Of a stretch of 64,000 nt of DNA, positions 7,376 through 16,030 are shown one piece after another. The position numbers and the translations under genes are program-made. A model generated the notes under the pieces. The model did no database searches. It had not been told where the DNA came from and saw only the letters and a program-made list of their open reading frames with translations. Every line of letters begins with the position of its first letter. Positions within the stretch are counted from its first letter, which is position 1. The DNA is from Phormidium sp. OSCR (GTDB taxonomy: Bacteria > Cyanobacteriota > Cyanobacteriia > Cyanobacteriales > Geitlerinemataceae), in NCBI GenBank assembly GCA_001314905.1, contig LJZT01000008.1, positions 1 through 64,000 on the forward strand, in the 5' to 3' direction.

Positions 7376-8344
7376 TTAACGAAACAATGTCGTGAGAACC
7401 TCATCCGCACTCAGCGATCGCCCCGTCAATTCCATCACCTCCACAAAAGCCATCCGTTGTTCTGCCGACATCAGCTCACGAATCGCCATGATACTCGAAA
7501 ACTCATTATCCCGGATCTGTTTACGCAACGTCTCAACCTGATTCCGTTGGCGACGAATTTGCCGAGTCGAAGCGTCTCCAACCATCATGTCTTGCAACTC
7601 TTGACGAGCCGTATCCAACTGACCTTGCAAACGACCATTTTCAGCCAAATACGCCTGACGAATTTCAGAAATACGCTCTTGCTGCTGCTGCGTTAACTCA
7701 ATGTCTTCACGCCAATCTTGAGACTGAGAGGGTTCCTCAACTCCAGGATTTGCCGGAGGCGAGGGATTCGTTGCTACCGGCTGCGATTGGTTCGCTAAAG
7801 CACTCAAACTAGCCGGATTCGAGAGATAGACATGACCTAACGTGCGTCCTTGATAAGTGCGTTTGCTGAACTCCCAGCCATCATGTAAGTCAATACGGAC
7901 AAAATCATTTGCATAGGGAGCGCGTCCGAGTTCTAACGTCGGTTGATTAGGACGAAACGGAACCCCTTGCAAGACGACATCATTTCCCTGACGAACCGTT
8001 CGCAAACTATATTGAATCCCTAAATCCTGTCCTCCAGTCCGTAGGGAATAGCCATTACTATCCGTGAAGCGGCCACAAATTCCCGTAAAGTCGAAATTAA
8101 GCAATAATGGATTAACTCGATTTCCCGTTTCTCCCCAACAGGGGCGAGCATTTGATTGTTGTTCAATCACCAGTAGTTGATGGCGTCCAGTATTACCCAC
8201 AGGAGCCGCAACCGCCACAAAATTTTGCTGTTCAACAGCCCGTTCCTCGAAGTTAGCCGCCTCCGCAGACTGAGGTGTAATGGTTGCGCTGAACGTGGAC
8301 AAGGCGAGCGTGGAAACGGCGGCGAGACGAAGTGCGGTTTTCAT
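7376..8344 (-). CDS. Secreted DUF3747 protein with Spy/CpxP-like tail, copy 1
   Basis: 322 residues with a clear signal peptide (MKTALRLAAVSTLALSTFSA, cleavage near AEA). Residues ~35-185 form the cyanobacterial DUF3747 domain (VAAPVGNTGRHQLLVIEQ, LLNFDFTGICGRFTDSNGYS, FSKRTYQGRTLGHVYLSN, two or three cysteines). After a Pro/Ser linker, residues ~210-320 are alpha-helical with LTQQQQERISEIRQAYL and MSAEQRMAF, resembling the LTxxQ repeats of Spy/CpxP periplasmic chaperones. Role unknown; a periplasmic or outer-membrane function is inferred. Two paralogs lie at 8588 and 11221. Confidence 0.8.
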   Translation of the reverse strand: MKTALRLAAVSTLALSTFSATITPQSAEAANFEERAVEQQNFVAVAAPVGNTGRHQLLVIEQQSNARPCWGETGNRVNPLLLNFDFTGICGRFTDSNGYSLRTGGQDLGIQYSLRTVRQGNDVVLQGVPFRPNQPTLELGRAPYANDFVRIDLHDGWEFSKRTYQGRTLGHVYLSNPASLSALANQSQPVATNPSPPANPGVEEPSQSQDWREDIELTQQQQERISEIRQAYLAENGRLQGQLDTARQELQDMMVGDASTRQIRRQRNQVETLRKQIRDNEFSSIMAIRELMSAEQRMAFVEVMELTGRSLSADEVLTTLFR

Positions 8345-8510
8345 GGCGACTAATTCCTGTACATAACTGTGGTTGGTGTCTGATACCTATCAGTATCCGA
8401 TCAAGTCCTAGACTATCGATATCAAGAGGTTCTACTTCCTCAACTGTCCATCAAAGCCTATGCCAGTTAGACCCCTGGCGAGATGACAGCAAGAGCGAGA
8501 AATGGGGCAA

Positions 8511-8541
8511 AAAAATCCGGTTCCCACTCAGGAAACCGGAT
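8511..8541 (-). terminator. Intrinsic terminator of the DUF3747 gene at 8588
   Basis: On the minus strand ATCCGGTT..AACCGGAT (8534-8541 with 8515-8522) closes a small loop, with an imperfect extension, and is followed by TTTTTTT. Confidence 0.75.
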
Positions 8542-8587
8542 GCAAGAGGTTAACCTAGGAAAAGCAAGTTAAAGCGAGAGACATCAA

Positions 8588-9598
8588 TTAGCGAAGCAGC
8601 ATGGTGATAATCTCGTCAGCATCCGCCAGTTGATTGTCCAAATCCATCACATCCGCGAACGCCGTCCGTTGTTGAGCCGACATCACCTGACGAATCTCCA
8701 TCATGCTCGAAAAGCGATTGTCGTTCATCCGTTGGCGCAGACGTTCAACTGTATTGCGTTGACGGCGGATTTGACGAGTCGAAGCATCCCCAATCATCAT
8801 CTCTTGTAACTCTTGACGGGCCTGACTCAGTTCATTGTCGAGACGACCATTTTCAGCTAGGTAGGACTGACGAATGGACTCAATTTCACGTTCTTGGTCC
8901 TGAGTCAGTTCAATTTCATCGCGCCAGTCTTGGTCTTGAGAGGGTTGAGAGGGTTGAGAGGGTTGAGAGGGGTTTTTGTCCTCACTCGGCCGAGAGGGCG
9001 TTGAGGGACGGTCAGCTACGGTGCTAGAGTCATTATCCGAGTCATGGATCAAGGCGCTCAACTCCGATGGGTTGGAGAGATAGACGTGACCTAACGTGCG
9101 TCCTTGATAGGTTCGTTTCGCGAAATCCCAGCCATCATTGAGGTCAATACGAACGAAGTCATTACGATAAGGTGCGCGTCCGAGTTCTAAGCTGGGTTGA
9201 TTGCCGCGCAGGGTGGTTCCCTGTAAAACTAAGTCATCTCCTTGACGAACCACTTGTAAGCGATATTGCATCCCTAAGTCTTCTCCAGCAGTGCGGATGG
9301 AGTAACCATTGCTATCAGTGAAGCGTCCGCAGATACCGGTAAAGTCAAAATCTAAGAGGAGGGGTTCGACGGTTGAGCCATTTTCGGCCCAGCAATCGCG
9401 GCGATCTGACTGTTGTTCGAGAACGAGGAGTTGGTGTCGTCCGCTATTCCCAACCGGTGCAGCGACGGCGATGAAGTCTTGTTGTTCAACGGCCTGTTCC
9501 CCGAAAAGGGCGGCTTGAGCCGGTTGAGGAGTGAAGGTTGCACCAAAGCTGGAGATAGCGAGAGTCGAGAGTGCGGCGAGGCGAAGTGCAGTGTTCAT
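8588..9598 (-). CDS. Secreted DUF3747 protein with Spy/CpxP-like tail, copy 2
   Basis: 336 residues from the ATG at 9598 (MNTALRLAALSTLAISSFGA signal peptide). An in-frame ATG further upstream would add a hydrophilic stretch before the signal peptide and is rejected. The domain order matches copy 1: DUF3747 (VAAPVGNSGRHQLLVLEQ, LLDFDFTGICGRFTDSNGYS), a linker with the tripeptide repeat SQPSQPSQP, then helices with LTQDQEREIESIRQSYL and MSAQQRTAF. The conserved block MIGDASTRQIRRQRNTVE in the tail is nearly the same in all three paralogs, suggesting recent duplication or strong constraint. Function unknown. Confidence 0.8.
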   Translation of the reverse strand: MNTALRLAALSTLAISSFGATFTPQPAQAALFGEQAVEQQDFIAVAAPVGNSGRHQLLVLEQQSDRRDCWAENGSTVEPLLLDFDFTGICGRFTDSNGYSIRTAGEDLGMQYRLQVVRQGDDLVLQGTTLRGNQPSLELGRAPYRNDFVRIDLNDGWDFAKRTYQGRTLGHVYLSNPSELSALIHDSDNDSSTVADRPSTPSRPSEDKNPSQPSQPSQPSQDQDWRDEIELTQDQEREIESIRQSYLAENGRLDNELSQARQELQEMMIGDASTRQIRRQRNTVERLRQRMNDNRFSSMMEIRQVMSAQQRTAFADVMDLDNQLADADEIITMLLR

Positions 9599-9871
9599 GG
9601 TAGTTGTCCTGTGATTGGGTTGGCGGTTGTTTGCTATGACTTCATTGTGGGGGGAGACTCTTGTGGCGAGGACTGGGAACAGTTGACTTCGGGAACTGTC
9701 CGGTTGCCCTTGTGACAGTTGGGAATTGGAGGAACGAGGTTTGAGGGGTTTTGGGCGTTTTAGAGGCAAATTATGGCGGCTCAGGGTAGCCAGTGATGCT
9801 GATTGGTGGGTTGGGAGGGCGGGTTTCGGGGGTCTCAGTCACGTCTGCTCCCCGTCCTCGGCCGGTACCAC

Positions 9872-10432
9872 CTAGGACGGGTTACGGTGCGCCAGACGCA
9901 TCGAGAGGCGATCGAGTTGCTTGAACACTTCCGGAAAATCGATGTCCCCTTGTGGCGTTAGGGGGAGCGATCGCACCTCCTCAAATCCCTCGGCTGTCGT
10001 CACCGGAGTTTGGGCCAGAGACTCCGCCATACGCTCAATCACGTGATTGGGAACCACCCGAGGGCGATCGCCATTGCGCTGTTTACAGACTTCAACAGGA
10101 ACCTCCATCACCCAGGCCACCCACGTTAACGGTGTATCACTAAGGTCTTTCACTAATTGCAAAAAGTCCACACGCCAAGACCGGCGGACATTGGTAGCAT
10201 CATAGATGACAGGACGTTCCTGGGCGATCGCCGCTTGAATCTGAGTCAACACTTCCGCCTCAATCTCACGCCAATTCCCCTGAATGATTGCATCCCCATA
10301 GAGTTTTTCCCGCACTGCATCCGTAGAAACCACGACATAGCGAGGATCTCGTTTCACAACTTCCTGTGCAAAGTGACTTTTCCCACTCGCGGGAACGCCG
10401 ACAAGAAAATGACAAGGGAGAGAGATGGACAT
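9872..10432 (-). CDS. P-loop kinase-like ATP-binding protein (COG4639 type)
   Basis: 186 residues from the ATG at 10432. The Walker A motif GVPASGKSHFA is at about 10-20, STDAVREKLYGD follows as in polynucleotide-kinase-like and zeta-toxin-like folds, YDATNVRRSWR carries the substrate-binding arginines, and the lid has QRNGDRPRVVPNHVIERM. These proteins are predicted small-molecule or nucleic-acid kinases with unknown substrates. The in-frame upstream extension to 10651 is almost pure heptamer repeat translation and is excluded. A hairpin (CCCGTCCT / AGGACGGG, 9851-9881) lies at its stop codon but lacks a U run. Confidence 0.8.
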   Translation of the reverse strand: MSISLPCHFLVGVPASGKSHFAQEVVKRDPRYVVVSTDAVREKLYGDAIIQGNWREIEAEVLTQIQAAIAQERPVIYDATNVRRSWRVDFLQLVKDLSDTPLTWVAWVMEVPVEVCKQRNGDRPRVVPNHVIERMAESLAQTPVTTAEGFEEVRSLPLTPQGDIDFPEVFKQLDRLSMRLAHRNPS

Positions 10433-10435
10433 GGG

Positions 10436-10592
10436 GGAAGAAGGGAATAGGGAACAGGGGAAGAAAGGCAAGAGGCAAGAGGCAAGAGGCAAGAGGGGGA
10501 GAAGGGAATAGGGAATAGGGAATAGGGAACAGGGAACAGGGAACAGGGAACAGGGAATAGGCAATAGGCAATAGGGAATAGGCAAGAGGCAA
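10436..10592. repeat. Long compound heptamer array
   Basis: More than fifteen 7-bp units of several types (GGGAATA, GGGAACA, GGCAATA, GGCAAGA, GGCAAAA) run up to the kinase start codon. Units of one type are grouped, as expected from successive local duplication. The pyrimidine-rich strand is again the coding strand of the downstream gene. Confidence 0.9.
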
Positions 10593-10889
10593 AATCGGGC
10601 ATAACCTTGCCCCGAATCTTTCCTTGAACGGGATTGTCTTGATTCAGCCAACCAAGCCAGTTAATAACGGAGGGCGATTGGCTTAAGTCAGCACCCTTTG
10701 GCGTTACAAATTACCTGACTCAGAGGCTTTCTCGGCTCGCAGCGGCCAAAAATTTGTCAGCTAACCGTAAAAATCGGACCCCAGACGAGACAGATTATTA
10801 AGGGTTTGCATCTAGTTCAGTATCGACTTGCATAAATTACCTAAAACTCAGGGTGTAATTACAAAGCAGATCAACTTGGAGGACTCCCG

Positions 10890-11147
10890 ATGTTCGGCTT
10901 TCGTCAACGCCTGATGGCTTCTACCCCCCAACTTCCCCAACCCCCCTATGATCCCATTTTGGGGCGACTCGGGGAAGCCACCGTCTCGAAACGGATTGCC
11001 TACCATTGTCCAGGACGAGTGTACTACCGCGCCACTTGGTGGAAAGCACAATGTCCGCATCGGGATCTCATCCTCGAACCCGGAACCCGAGTTCAAGTGG
11101 TTGCGCGGGATATCACCATCCTAATTGTTGAACCTTGCTGGAGTTAA
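10890..11147 (+). CDS. NfeD-like OB-fold protein
   Basis: 85 residues matching the C-terminal OB-fold of NfeD proteins: LGRLGEATVSKRIAYHCPGRVYYRATWWKAQC, then LEPGTRVQVVARDITILIVEP, where G-R-V and the ATWWxA segment are typical. Full-length NfeD has membrane helices and partners with SPFH proteins; this short form has no membrane segment and would be cytosolic or a partner subunit. A strong ribosome binding site (GGAGG) precedes the ATG. The role is inferred only from the family. Confidence 0.75.
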   Translation: MFGFRQRLMASTPQLPQPPYDPILGRLGEATVSKRIAYHCPGRVYYRATWWKAQCPHRDLILEPGTRVQVVARDITILIVEPCWS

Positions 11148-11151
11148 ACAA

Positions 11152-11186
11152 AAGCCCCGGTTCGTGGAAAGAACCGGGGCGAAAAC
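11152..11186 (-). terminator. Terminator between NfeD-like gene and DUF3747 copy 3
   Basis: A perfect 10-bp GC-rich stem (GCCCCGGTTC, 11154-11163, with GAACCGGGGC, 11171-11180). On the minus strand it is followed by TTTTGTTT, so it ends DUF3747 copy 3. It may also slow the convergent plus-strand transcript. Confidence 0.85.
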
Positions 11187-11220
11187 TTAATCAAGCCTGG
11201 CAGAAAAAACTCTTGACAAA

Positions 11221-12210
11221 TTAGCGAGTTAGTGCAGTCAAAACTGCATCCATATCAGCATTGTCCAAATCCATCGAGTCAGCAAAGGCCGTGCGTTGTT
11301 CAACGGACATCACCTCGCGAACCGCCATCATGCTGGAAAAGCGATTGTCACTGATTCGTTGGCGTAGGCGTTCCACTGTATTGCGTTGGCGGCGGATTTG
11401 ACGAGTCGAAGCATCGCCAATCATCATCTCTTGCAACTCCTGACGCGCCTGATTCAGTTCAGCTTCGAGGCGGCCGTTTTCAGCCAGATAGGATTGACGG
11501 ATTTCAGTCATACGCTCTTGCTGATTGTTGCTGAGGGCCATCTCGTCGCGGACTGGTTCCTCTTGGCTGGGTTGAGAAGGTTGAGAGGGTTGTTTCTCCT
11601 GGGGTTGACGGGGAGGAGTGGGAGTGGAAGGACGGCTGGCGCTGGTGTTGGAGTTTTGCGTTAATGCGGTCAGCGTCTCAGCGTTCGAGAGATAGACATG
11701 ACCCAGAGCGCGTCCTTGATAGGTCCGTTTCGAGAACTCCCAACCGTCATTGAGGTCAATGCGGACAAAGTCGTTGCTGTAAGGAGCGCGTCCGAGTTCG
11801 ATGGTGGGTCGGTTGGGGAGGAAGGGAACCCCTTGTAAGACGAGGTCAGAGCCTTGGCGAACGGTTCGTAGATTGTATTGAACTCCTAAGTCTTGTCCAG
11901 CGGTGCGGATGGAGTAACCGTTACTGTCGGTATAGCGTCCGCAAATCCCGGTGAAGTCGAAGTTGGCTAACAAGGGATTGACAGTTGAGCCATTTTCTGA
12001 CCAGCAATCGCGGCGATTGGATTGTTGTTCAATCACGAGCAGTTGGTGACGTCCGCTGTTACCGATGGGGGCCGCAACTGCAACGAAATCATCTTGAGCA
12101 ACAGCTCGTTCCCCGAAGGTTGAGGCTTGAGCGGCTTGGGGAGCGAAGCTGGTCCCGAAGCTGGAGATGGCGAGGGTGGAGAGAGCGGCGAGGCGAAGTG
12201 CGGTTTTCAT
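11221..12210 (-). CDS. Secreted DUF3747 protein with Spy/CpxP-like tail, copy 3
   Basis: 329 residues with signal peptide MKTALRLAALSTLAISSFGT. The DUF3747 domain (VAAPIGNSGRHQLLVIEQ, ANFDFTGICGRYTDSNGYS, EFSKRTYQGRALGHVYLSN) is followed by a linker containing QPSQPSQPSQ and a helical tail (LSNNQQERMTEIRQSYL, MIGDASTRQIRRQRNTVERL, MSVEQRTAF). It is closest to copy 2, especially in the tail and in the region upstream of the start, so the duplication probably included regulatory DNA. Function unknown. Confidence 0.8.
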   Translation of the reverse strand: MKTALRLAALSTLAISSFGTSFAPQAAQASTFGERAVAQDDFVAVAAPIGNSGRHQLLVIEQQSNRRDCWSENGSTVNPLLANFDFTGICGRYTDSNGYSIRTAGQDLGVQYNLRTVRQGSDLVLQGVPFLPNRPTIELGRAPYSNDFVRIDLNDGWEFSKRTYQGRALGHVYLSNAETLTALTQNSNTSASRPSTPTPPRQPQEKQPSQPSQPSQEEPVRDEMALSNNQQERMTEIRQSYLAENGRLEAELNQARQELQEMMIGDASTRQIRRQRNTVERLRQRISDNRFSSMMAVREVMSVEQRTAFADSMDLDNADMDAVLTALTR

Positions 12211-12619
12211 GGCGGTAGAGTCCTTATAGAGTTGTGAGTGCGAGGTCGTTTGTTTCGTATGAGTTCATTGTGTGCTGAGGACTCCTGAGATTGAGGTCAA
12301 CCCCGGCGACTTTGCTGACTGTCTTCTGGTGGCTGTGACAGTTGAGGGGGTTGGGATACGAGTTTGCAAGGGTTTGAGGGATTGCTATCCACCCAGTTAT
12401 GACAAAATTGCAGCCAGTGATGGGATTGGCTAGGATTTGGGTCATCTTGGGTCATTCCAGCCGGAAACTTGGCGACTCAGGTTGCAGACTGTCCTATGGC
12501 ATCGTTCATGGAGAACAGCCGTTGCTAAGATAAACTACAGCAACTGGGGAACTGTTCCGGTTGGCTCGCTCTCTTAATTTCTGATTGGCTCTCAAGTCAG
12601 CCTTTGTGATCTATTAATT
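12211..12619. other. Intergenic region between DUF3747 copy 3 and lptA
   Basis: 409 bp between divergent genes. No coding frame is supported. The part nearest the DUF3747 gene shares short blocks (GACAGTTG and GGGTTTGAGGG-like stretches) with the region upstream of copy 2, which suggests paralogous promoters. I could not assign a firm promoter for lptA. Confidence 0.5.
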
Positions 12620-13069
12620 ATGAACATCTCTACATTGGCGAAATGGCGCTTGGCGTTGGCCTTATCTCTCCCCATCGCCTTTTCTGGCGCGATCGCACCC
12701 CCGACCTATTCCCAAGCCGACGGTGGCGCACCGCTGACGGTTCGTGCTGATGAACAAGAAGCCGATGCACGGACGGGAATTGTCACGGCCCGGGGGAATG
12801 TGCAAGTGAATTTTCCCTCCCGCAATCTGCAAGCCACCTCAAATCAGGCCCAGTTTTTCAGTAATGAACAACGTCTGGTACTGACGGGGAATGTCTTTGT
12901 TCTCCAGGAAGGAAACAGTATTCGCGGCGAAGTGGTCACTTATCTAATTGATGATGGCCTCTTTGTGGCCCAACCCCTCCCGGAACGCCAAGTTGAAGCC
13001 ATTTATCTGATTCCTGAAAATGGCAATTCTCAACGGCCCTCTGCGCCTGCACCGCCGGCTATCCGTTAA
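12620..13069 (+). CDS. lptA: LptA/OstA-like lipopolysaccharide transport protein
   Basis: 149 residues with a signal peptide ending near TYSQA and an OstA/LptA beta-jellyroll domain: LTVRADEQEADARTGIVTAR, GNVQVNFPSRNLQATSNQAQ and LTGNVFVLQEGNSIRGEVV. LptA bridges the periplasm and carries lipopolysaccharide to the outer membrane. It sits 39 bp before lptB, the transport ATPase, as in other cyanobacteria. The LptF/G permease gene is not adjacent here. Confidence 0.9.
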   Translation: MNISTLAKWRLALALSLPIAFSGAIAPPTYSQADGGAPLTVRADEQEADARTGIVTARGNVQVNFPSRNLQATSNQAQFFSNEQRLVLTGNVFVLQEGNSIRGEVVTYLIDDGLFVAQPLPERQVEAIYLIPENGNSQRPSAPAPPAIR

Positions 13070-13108
13070 GCTTGTTTCCGTCATCCCCTCTGTTGCTGTC
13101 CCGAGTTC

Positions 13109-13837
13109 ATGAAAATCGTCCTGGAGAATATCCATAAGTCCTATCAAAAACGCTCCATTGTTAGCCGCGTTAACCTCTCGGTGAGTCAGGGGGAGGTGGT
13201 GGGACTCTTGGGACCGAATGGGGCCGGTAAAACGACGACGTTTTATATGGTGACGGGGTTGGTGAAACCCGATCGCGGCCGGGTTTGGCTCGATCGCCAA
13301 GATATCACGCGTCTACCGATGCACAAGCGAGCCAAAATGGGGGTAGGCTATTTGGCTCAAGAAGCTAGTATTTTTCGTAATCTTACGGTTGAAGAGAATC
13401 TCTTGCTAGTGTTTGAACAGACGGGGGTTCCCCGACGGGAGTGGCAAAAACGACTCGATGCGGTGATTGATGAGTTTAATTTAGGTAAGGTGGCCTCAAC
13501 CCTGGGACGACAGGTGTCGGGAGGGGAACGACGACGTACGGAAATTGCTCGTTCCCTCTCGACGGGATATGGGGAACCGATTTTTCTACTTCTCGATGAA
13601 CCCTTTGCGGGAATTGACCCCATCGCCGTTAATGATATCCAGGAGGTGATTGCTCGTTTACGCGATCGCAATATCGGCATCCTCATTACCGATCACAATG
13701 TCCGCGAAACCCTAGAAATCACCGATCGCGCCTACATTATGCGCGAAGGGGAAATCCTCGCTTCAGGCAGTCCGGCGGAACTCTATGATAATCCCCTGGT
13801 GCGTCAGTATTATTTGGGCGATCGGTTTCAGATTTAG
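13109..13837 (+). CDS. lptB: LPS export ABC transporter ATP-binding protein
   Basis: 242 residues, the size of LptB. Walker A GPNGAGKTTTFYMVTGLV (about 32-50), Q-loop YLAQEASIFRNLTVEEN typical of LptB, signature VSGGERRRTEIARSL and Walker B LLLDEPFAGIDPIAV with H-loop ITDHNVRETL. It powers extraction of lipopolysaccharide from the inner membrane together with LptFG. It forms an operon with lptA and ends just before a 12-unit heptamer array. Confidence 0.95.
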   Translation: MKIVLENIHKSYQKRSIVSRVNLSVSQGEVVGLLGPNGAGKTTTFYMVTGLVKPDRGRVWLDRQDITRLPMHKRAKMGVGYLAQEASIFRNLTVEENLLLVFEQTGVPRREWQKRLDAVIDEFNLGKVASTLGRQVSGGERRRTEIARSLSTGYGEPIFLLLDEPFAGIDPIAVNDIQEVIARLRDRNIGILITDHNVRETLEITDRAYIMREGEILASGSPAELYDNPLVRQYYLGDRFQI

Positions 13838-13842
13838 AAGAA

Positions 13843-13926
13843 GGCAAGAGGCAAGAGGCAAGAGGCAAGAGGCAAGAGGCAAGAGGCAAGAGGCAAGAGG
13901 CAAGAGGCAAGAGGCAAGAGGCAAGA
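13843..13926. repeat. Perfect 12-copy GGCAAGA array
   Basis: Twelve uninterrupted copies of GGCAAGA (84 bp) fill the space between the convergent lptB and symporter genes. Absence of variants implies a recent expansion. No separate terminator hairpin is visible between these two genes. Confidence 0.95.
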
Positions 13927-13952
13927 GGGGATAGATTCTCTCTTTTCTCTGC

Positions 13953-15788
13953 CTAATCTCCTGTTCCTGGCCGGGGAATGGCGATCGCCTTGTGTTTATT
14001 GAGTTGACGTAGCCACATTCCGCCAATCACCGCCACAATTAGCCAGAACCAACCAAAGAGCGATCGCAGCAATAGAAAGCCGCCACAACTGAGTAACATC
14101 CCAAATAATAAGAGATTGGCGGCAACTGAGCGTTTCAAATCTAAGCTCAAATCCTGGGCCGGCAAGAGTCCGGTGTTGGCCTGTTGTCGTCCCCAGCCTA
14201 AACCGCCGGGACGCGCTTGGCGATAAAAGCGATCGAGGGTTTCTTCGGATTCTGGAGGGGTGAGGAACATCACCGCAATCCAGAGGGTACAGACAATCAC
14301 CGTAATCGCCATGACGCGAATCCCATAGTCGGACATGGGAGTCACGACCCAAGTTTCCAGCCAACTCCCCGCCGGAACCTGCCAACTCCCCGCTAGGGTG
14401 GCTAAACTTCCGACAAGAAAGCTGGCCACAATCGCTGTCAGTTCCGCTGCTGCATTGACACGCCACCAGAACCAACGCAGCATTAACACCAACCCCGATC
14501 CCGTACCGATGGCAATAATTAACTCAAACACCTGACTGATATCATTGGCTAAGAAGGCGGCGATCGCTCCTAACCCCGTCACCAACACCGACGAGAGTCG
14601 TCCGACTAACACTAACTGGGGTTGTGTGGCCTCGGTATTGATAAAGCGGCGATAGAGGTCATTGGTGATAAACGACGCACCCCAATTAATCGACGTTGAG
14701 ACGGTACTCATAAAGGCCGCCACCAACGACGACACCACTAATCCCAATAATCCCGGTCCGAGAAACTCTAACATCAACATGGGATAGCCCAGTTCCTTGT
14801 CTTCCAAGTCGGGAAAAACCACCAAGGCCACCAAGGCCACCACAATCCAGGGCCAAGTCCGGACCACATAGTGCATGATGTTAAAGGTCCAGGCCGCTTT
14901 TTCGGCTTCAGCTTCGGTTTTGGCCGCCGCGAACCGTTGCACAAACTCGCCGCCGCCATCACTGCGTCGCCAGGCCCACCATTGAATGAAGATATTGGCG
15001 AAAAAGGCACTGGCGGTGATTCCGGCGGCTTTGCTAAAGCTAATCCATCCCCCTTCGCCGCCAAACTCAAAGGGAAGAATGGCTAGGGTGTTCATATCGG
15101 TGACGTCGGGGATGCGGCTAATGAGGGTTTCCATCCCGCCGATGCGATCGAGGGCAATTACCGCCACCAATATTGCTCCCAATAGGGCCAAAATAAACTG
15201 GAAGAAGTCTGTGGCGACCACACCCCACAATCCCGCCAAGCCGGAATACACCAGGACAAACACACTCACCCCCACCACACTCCAGATTTTAAGCTGGGTG
15301 TCCCCAGCATCCATCCCCAAACCTTCCCAGATTTGCAACGCATCGACGACCTTCACCATTCCCAGCATGGCGTAGCCGATACCAATACAGTTCATGGGAA
15401 CGGCAAAGATAAAGGCTTTGACCCCCCGCAGGATGGCAGCCATATTGCCTCCGTAGCGAATCTCCGTCAGTTCGGCATCGGTGATCACCTCTGAACGTCG
15501 CCACATCTTGGCAAACAGATAAATCGTCAGCAAATGGGAGATGCCAAAACTCCACCAAAGCCAGTTTCCGGCAATACCCTGGTTGCCGACAATCCCGGTA
15601 ATCAGTAAGGGAGTATCAATGGAGAAGGTTGTGGCGGCCATACTCACCCCCACTAGCCACCAGGGTAGCGATCGCCCCGACACGAAAAAGTCTTCTAAAC
15701 TATTAGAGGCTTTGCGGGACAGGTAAATCCCTAACCCCATGGTGATGACTAAATAACTCAGAACGATCAGCCAGTCGATGGATTGCAT
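13953..15788 (-). CDS. Sodium:solute symporter family protein
   Basis: 611 residues with about 13-14 hydrophobic segments. The start MQSIDWLIVLSYLVITMGLGIYLSRKASNSLEDFFVSGRSLP is typical of the SSS family, as are SMAATTFSIDTPLLITG and AFMSTVSTSINWGASFITND (the conserved Na+ site Ser/Thr helix). It should import a small solute, such as a sugar, amino acid or organic acid, driven by sodium across the inner membrane; the substrate cannot be told. Convergent with lptB. Confidence 0.9.
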   Translation of the reverse strand: MQSIDWLIVLSYLVITMGLGIYLSRKASNSLEDFFVSGRSLPWWLVGVSMAATTFSIDTPLLITGIVGNQGIAGNWLWWSFGISHLLTIYLFAKMWRRSEVITDAELTEIRYGGNMAAILRGVKAFIFAVPMNCIGIGYAMLGMVKVVDALQIWEGLGMDAGDTQLKIWSVVGVSVFVLVYSGLAGLWGVVATDFFQFILALLGAILVAVIALDRIGGMETLISRIPDVTDMNTLAILPFEFGGEGGWISFSKAAGITASAFFANIFIQWWAWRRSDGGGEFVQRFAAAKTEAEAEKAAWTFNIMHYVVRTWPWIVVALVALVVFPDLEDKELGYPMLMLEFLGPGLLGLVVSSLVAAFMSTVSTSINWGASFITNDLYRRFINTEATQPQLVLVGRLSSVLVTGLGAIAAFLANDISQVFELIIAIGTGSGLVLMLRWFWWRVNAAAELTAIVASFLVGSLATLAGSWQVPAGSWLETWVVTPMSDYGIRVMAITVIVCTLWIAVMFLTPPESEETLDRFYRQARPGGLGWGRQQANTGLLPAQDLSLDLKRSVAANLLLFGMLLSCGGFLLLRSLFGWFWLIVAVIGGMWLRQLNKHKAIAIPRPGTGD

Positions 15789-15852
15789 GATGGACGGTTG
15801 CCGCTAGACTGGCAGCCATTCTACCTGCTTTAGACCAATTTCGCGTTAGGGC

Positions 15853-15881
15853 TTGCCAAAAAAAGCCATCTCAGTTATATT
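15853..15881 (+). promoter_or_regulatory. Probable promoter of tRNA-Leu
   Basis: TTGCCA (15853-15858), a 17-bp spacer and TATATT (15876-15881) lie about 41 bp before the tRNA. Spacing is ideal; the match is by eye only. Confidence 0.55.
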
Positions 15882-15922
15882 GAAGGAATGCGCTTAAAAT
15901 AAGTGCATCTCAAACCCAATTT

Positions 15923-16007
15923 GGGGGTGTGGCGGAATGGTAGACGCTACGGACTTAAAATCCGTTGACTGGTGACAGTCGTGTGGGTTCAAGTCCCACC
16001 ACCCCCA
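15923..16007 (+). tRNA. tRNA-Leu (UAA), without intron
   Basis: The acceptor stem GGGGGTG pairs with CACCCCC. The anticodon arm ACGGA-CTTAAAA-TCCGT gives anticodon UAA. A long variable arm (TTGACTGGTGACAGTCGT) marks it as leucine class, and the T arm is GTGGG-TTCAAGT-CCCAC. CCA is not encoded; a run of nine T follows. Many cyanobacteria carry a group I intron in this anticodon loop, but here the loop is contiguous. Confidence 0.95.
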
Positions 16008-16030
16008 TTTTTTTTGTGCATCTAGGACAG

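Noticed and set aside
9851-9881. Hairpin CCCGTCCT / AGGACGGG as terminator of the kinase gene
   Set aside because: No U run on either side, so it is only mentioned with the gene.
10266-10651. Long open frames rich in LLPIPYSLFP and LASCLLP
   Set aside because: They are translations of the heptamer arrays in three frames, not proteins.
13763-14026. Open frame between lptB and the symporter gene
   Set aside because: Most of it is the GGCAAGA array read as LASCLLP.
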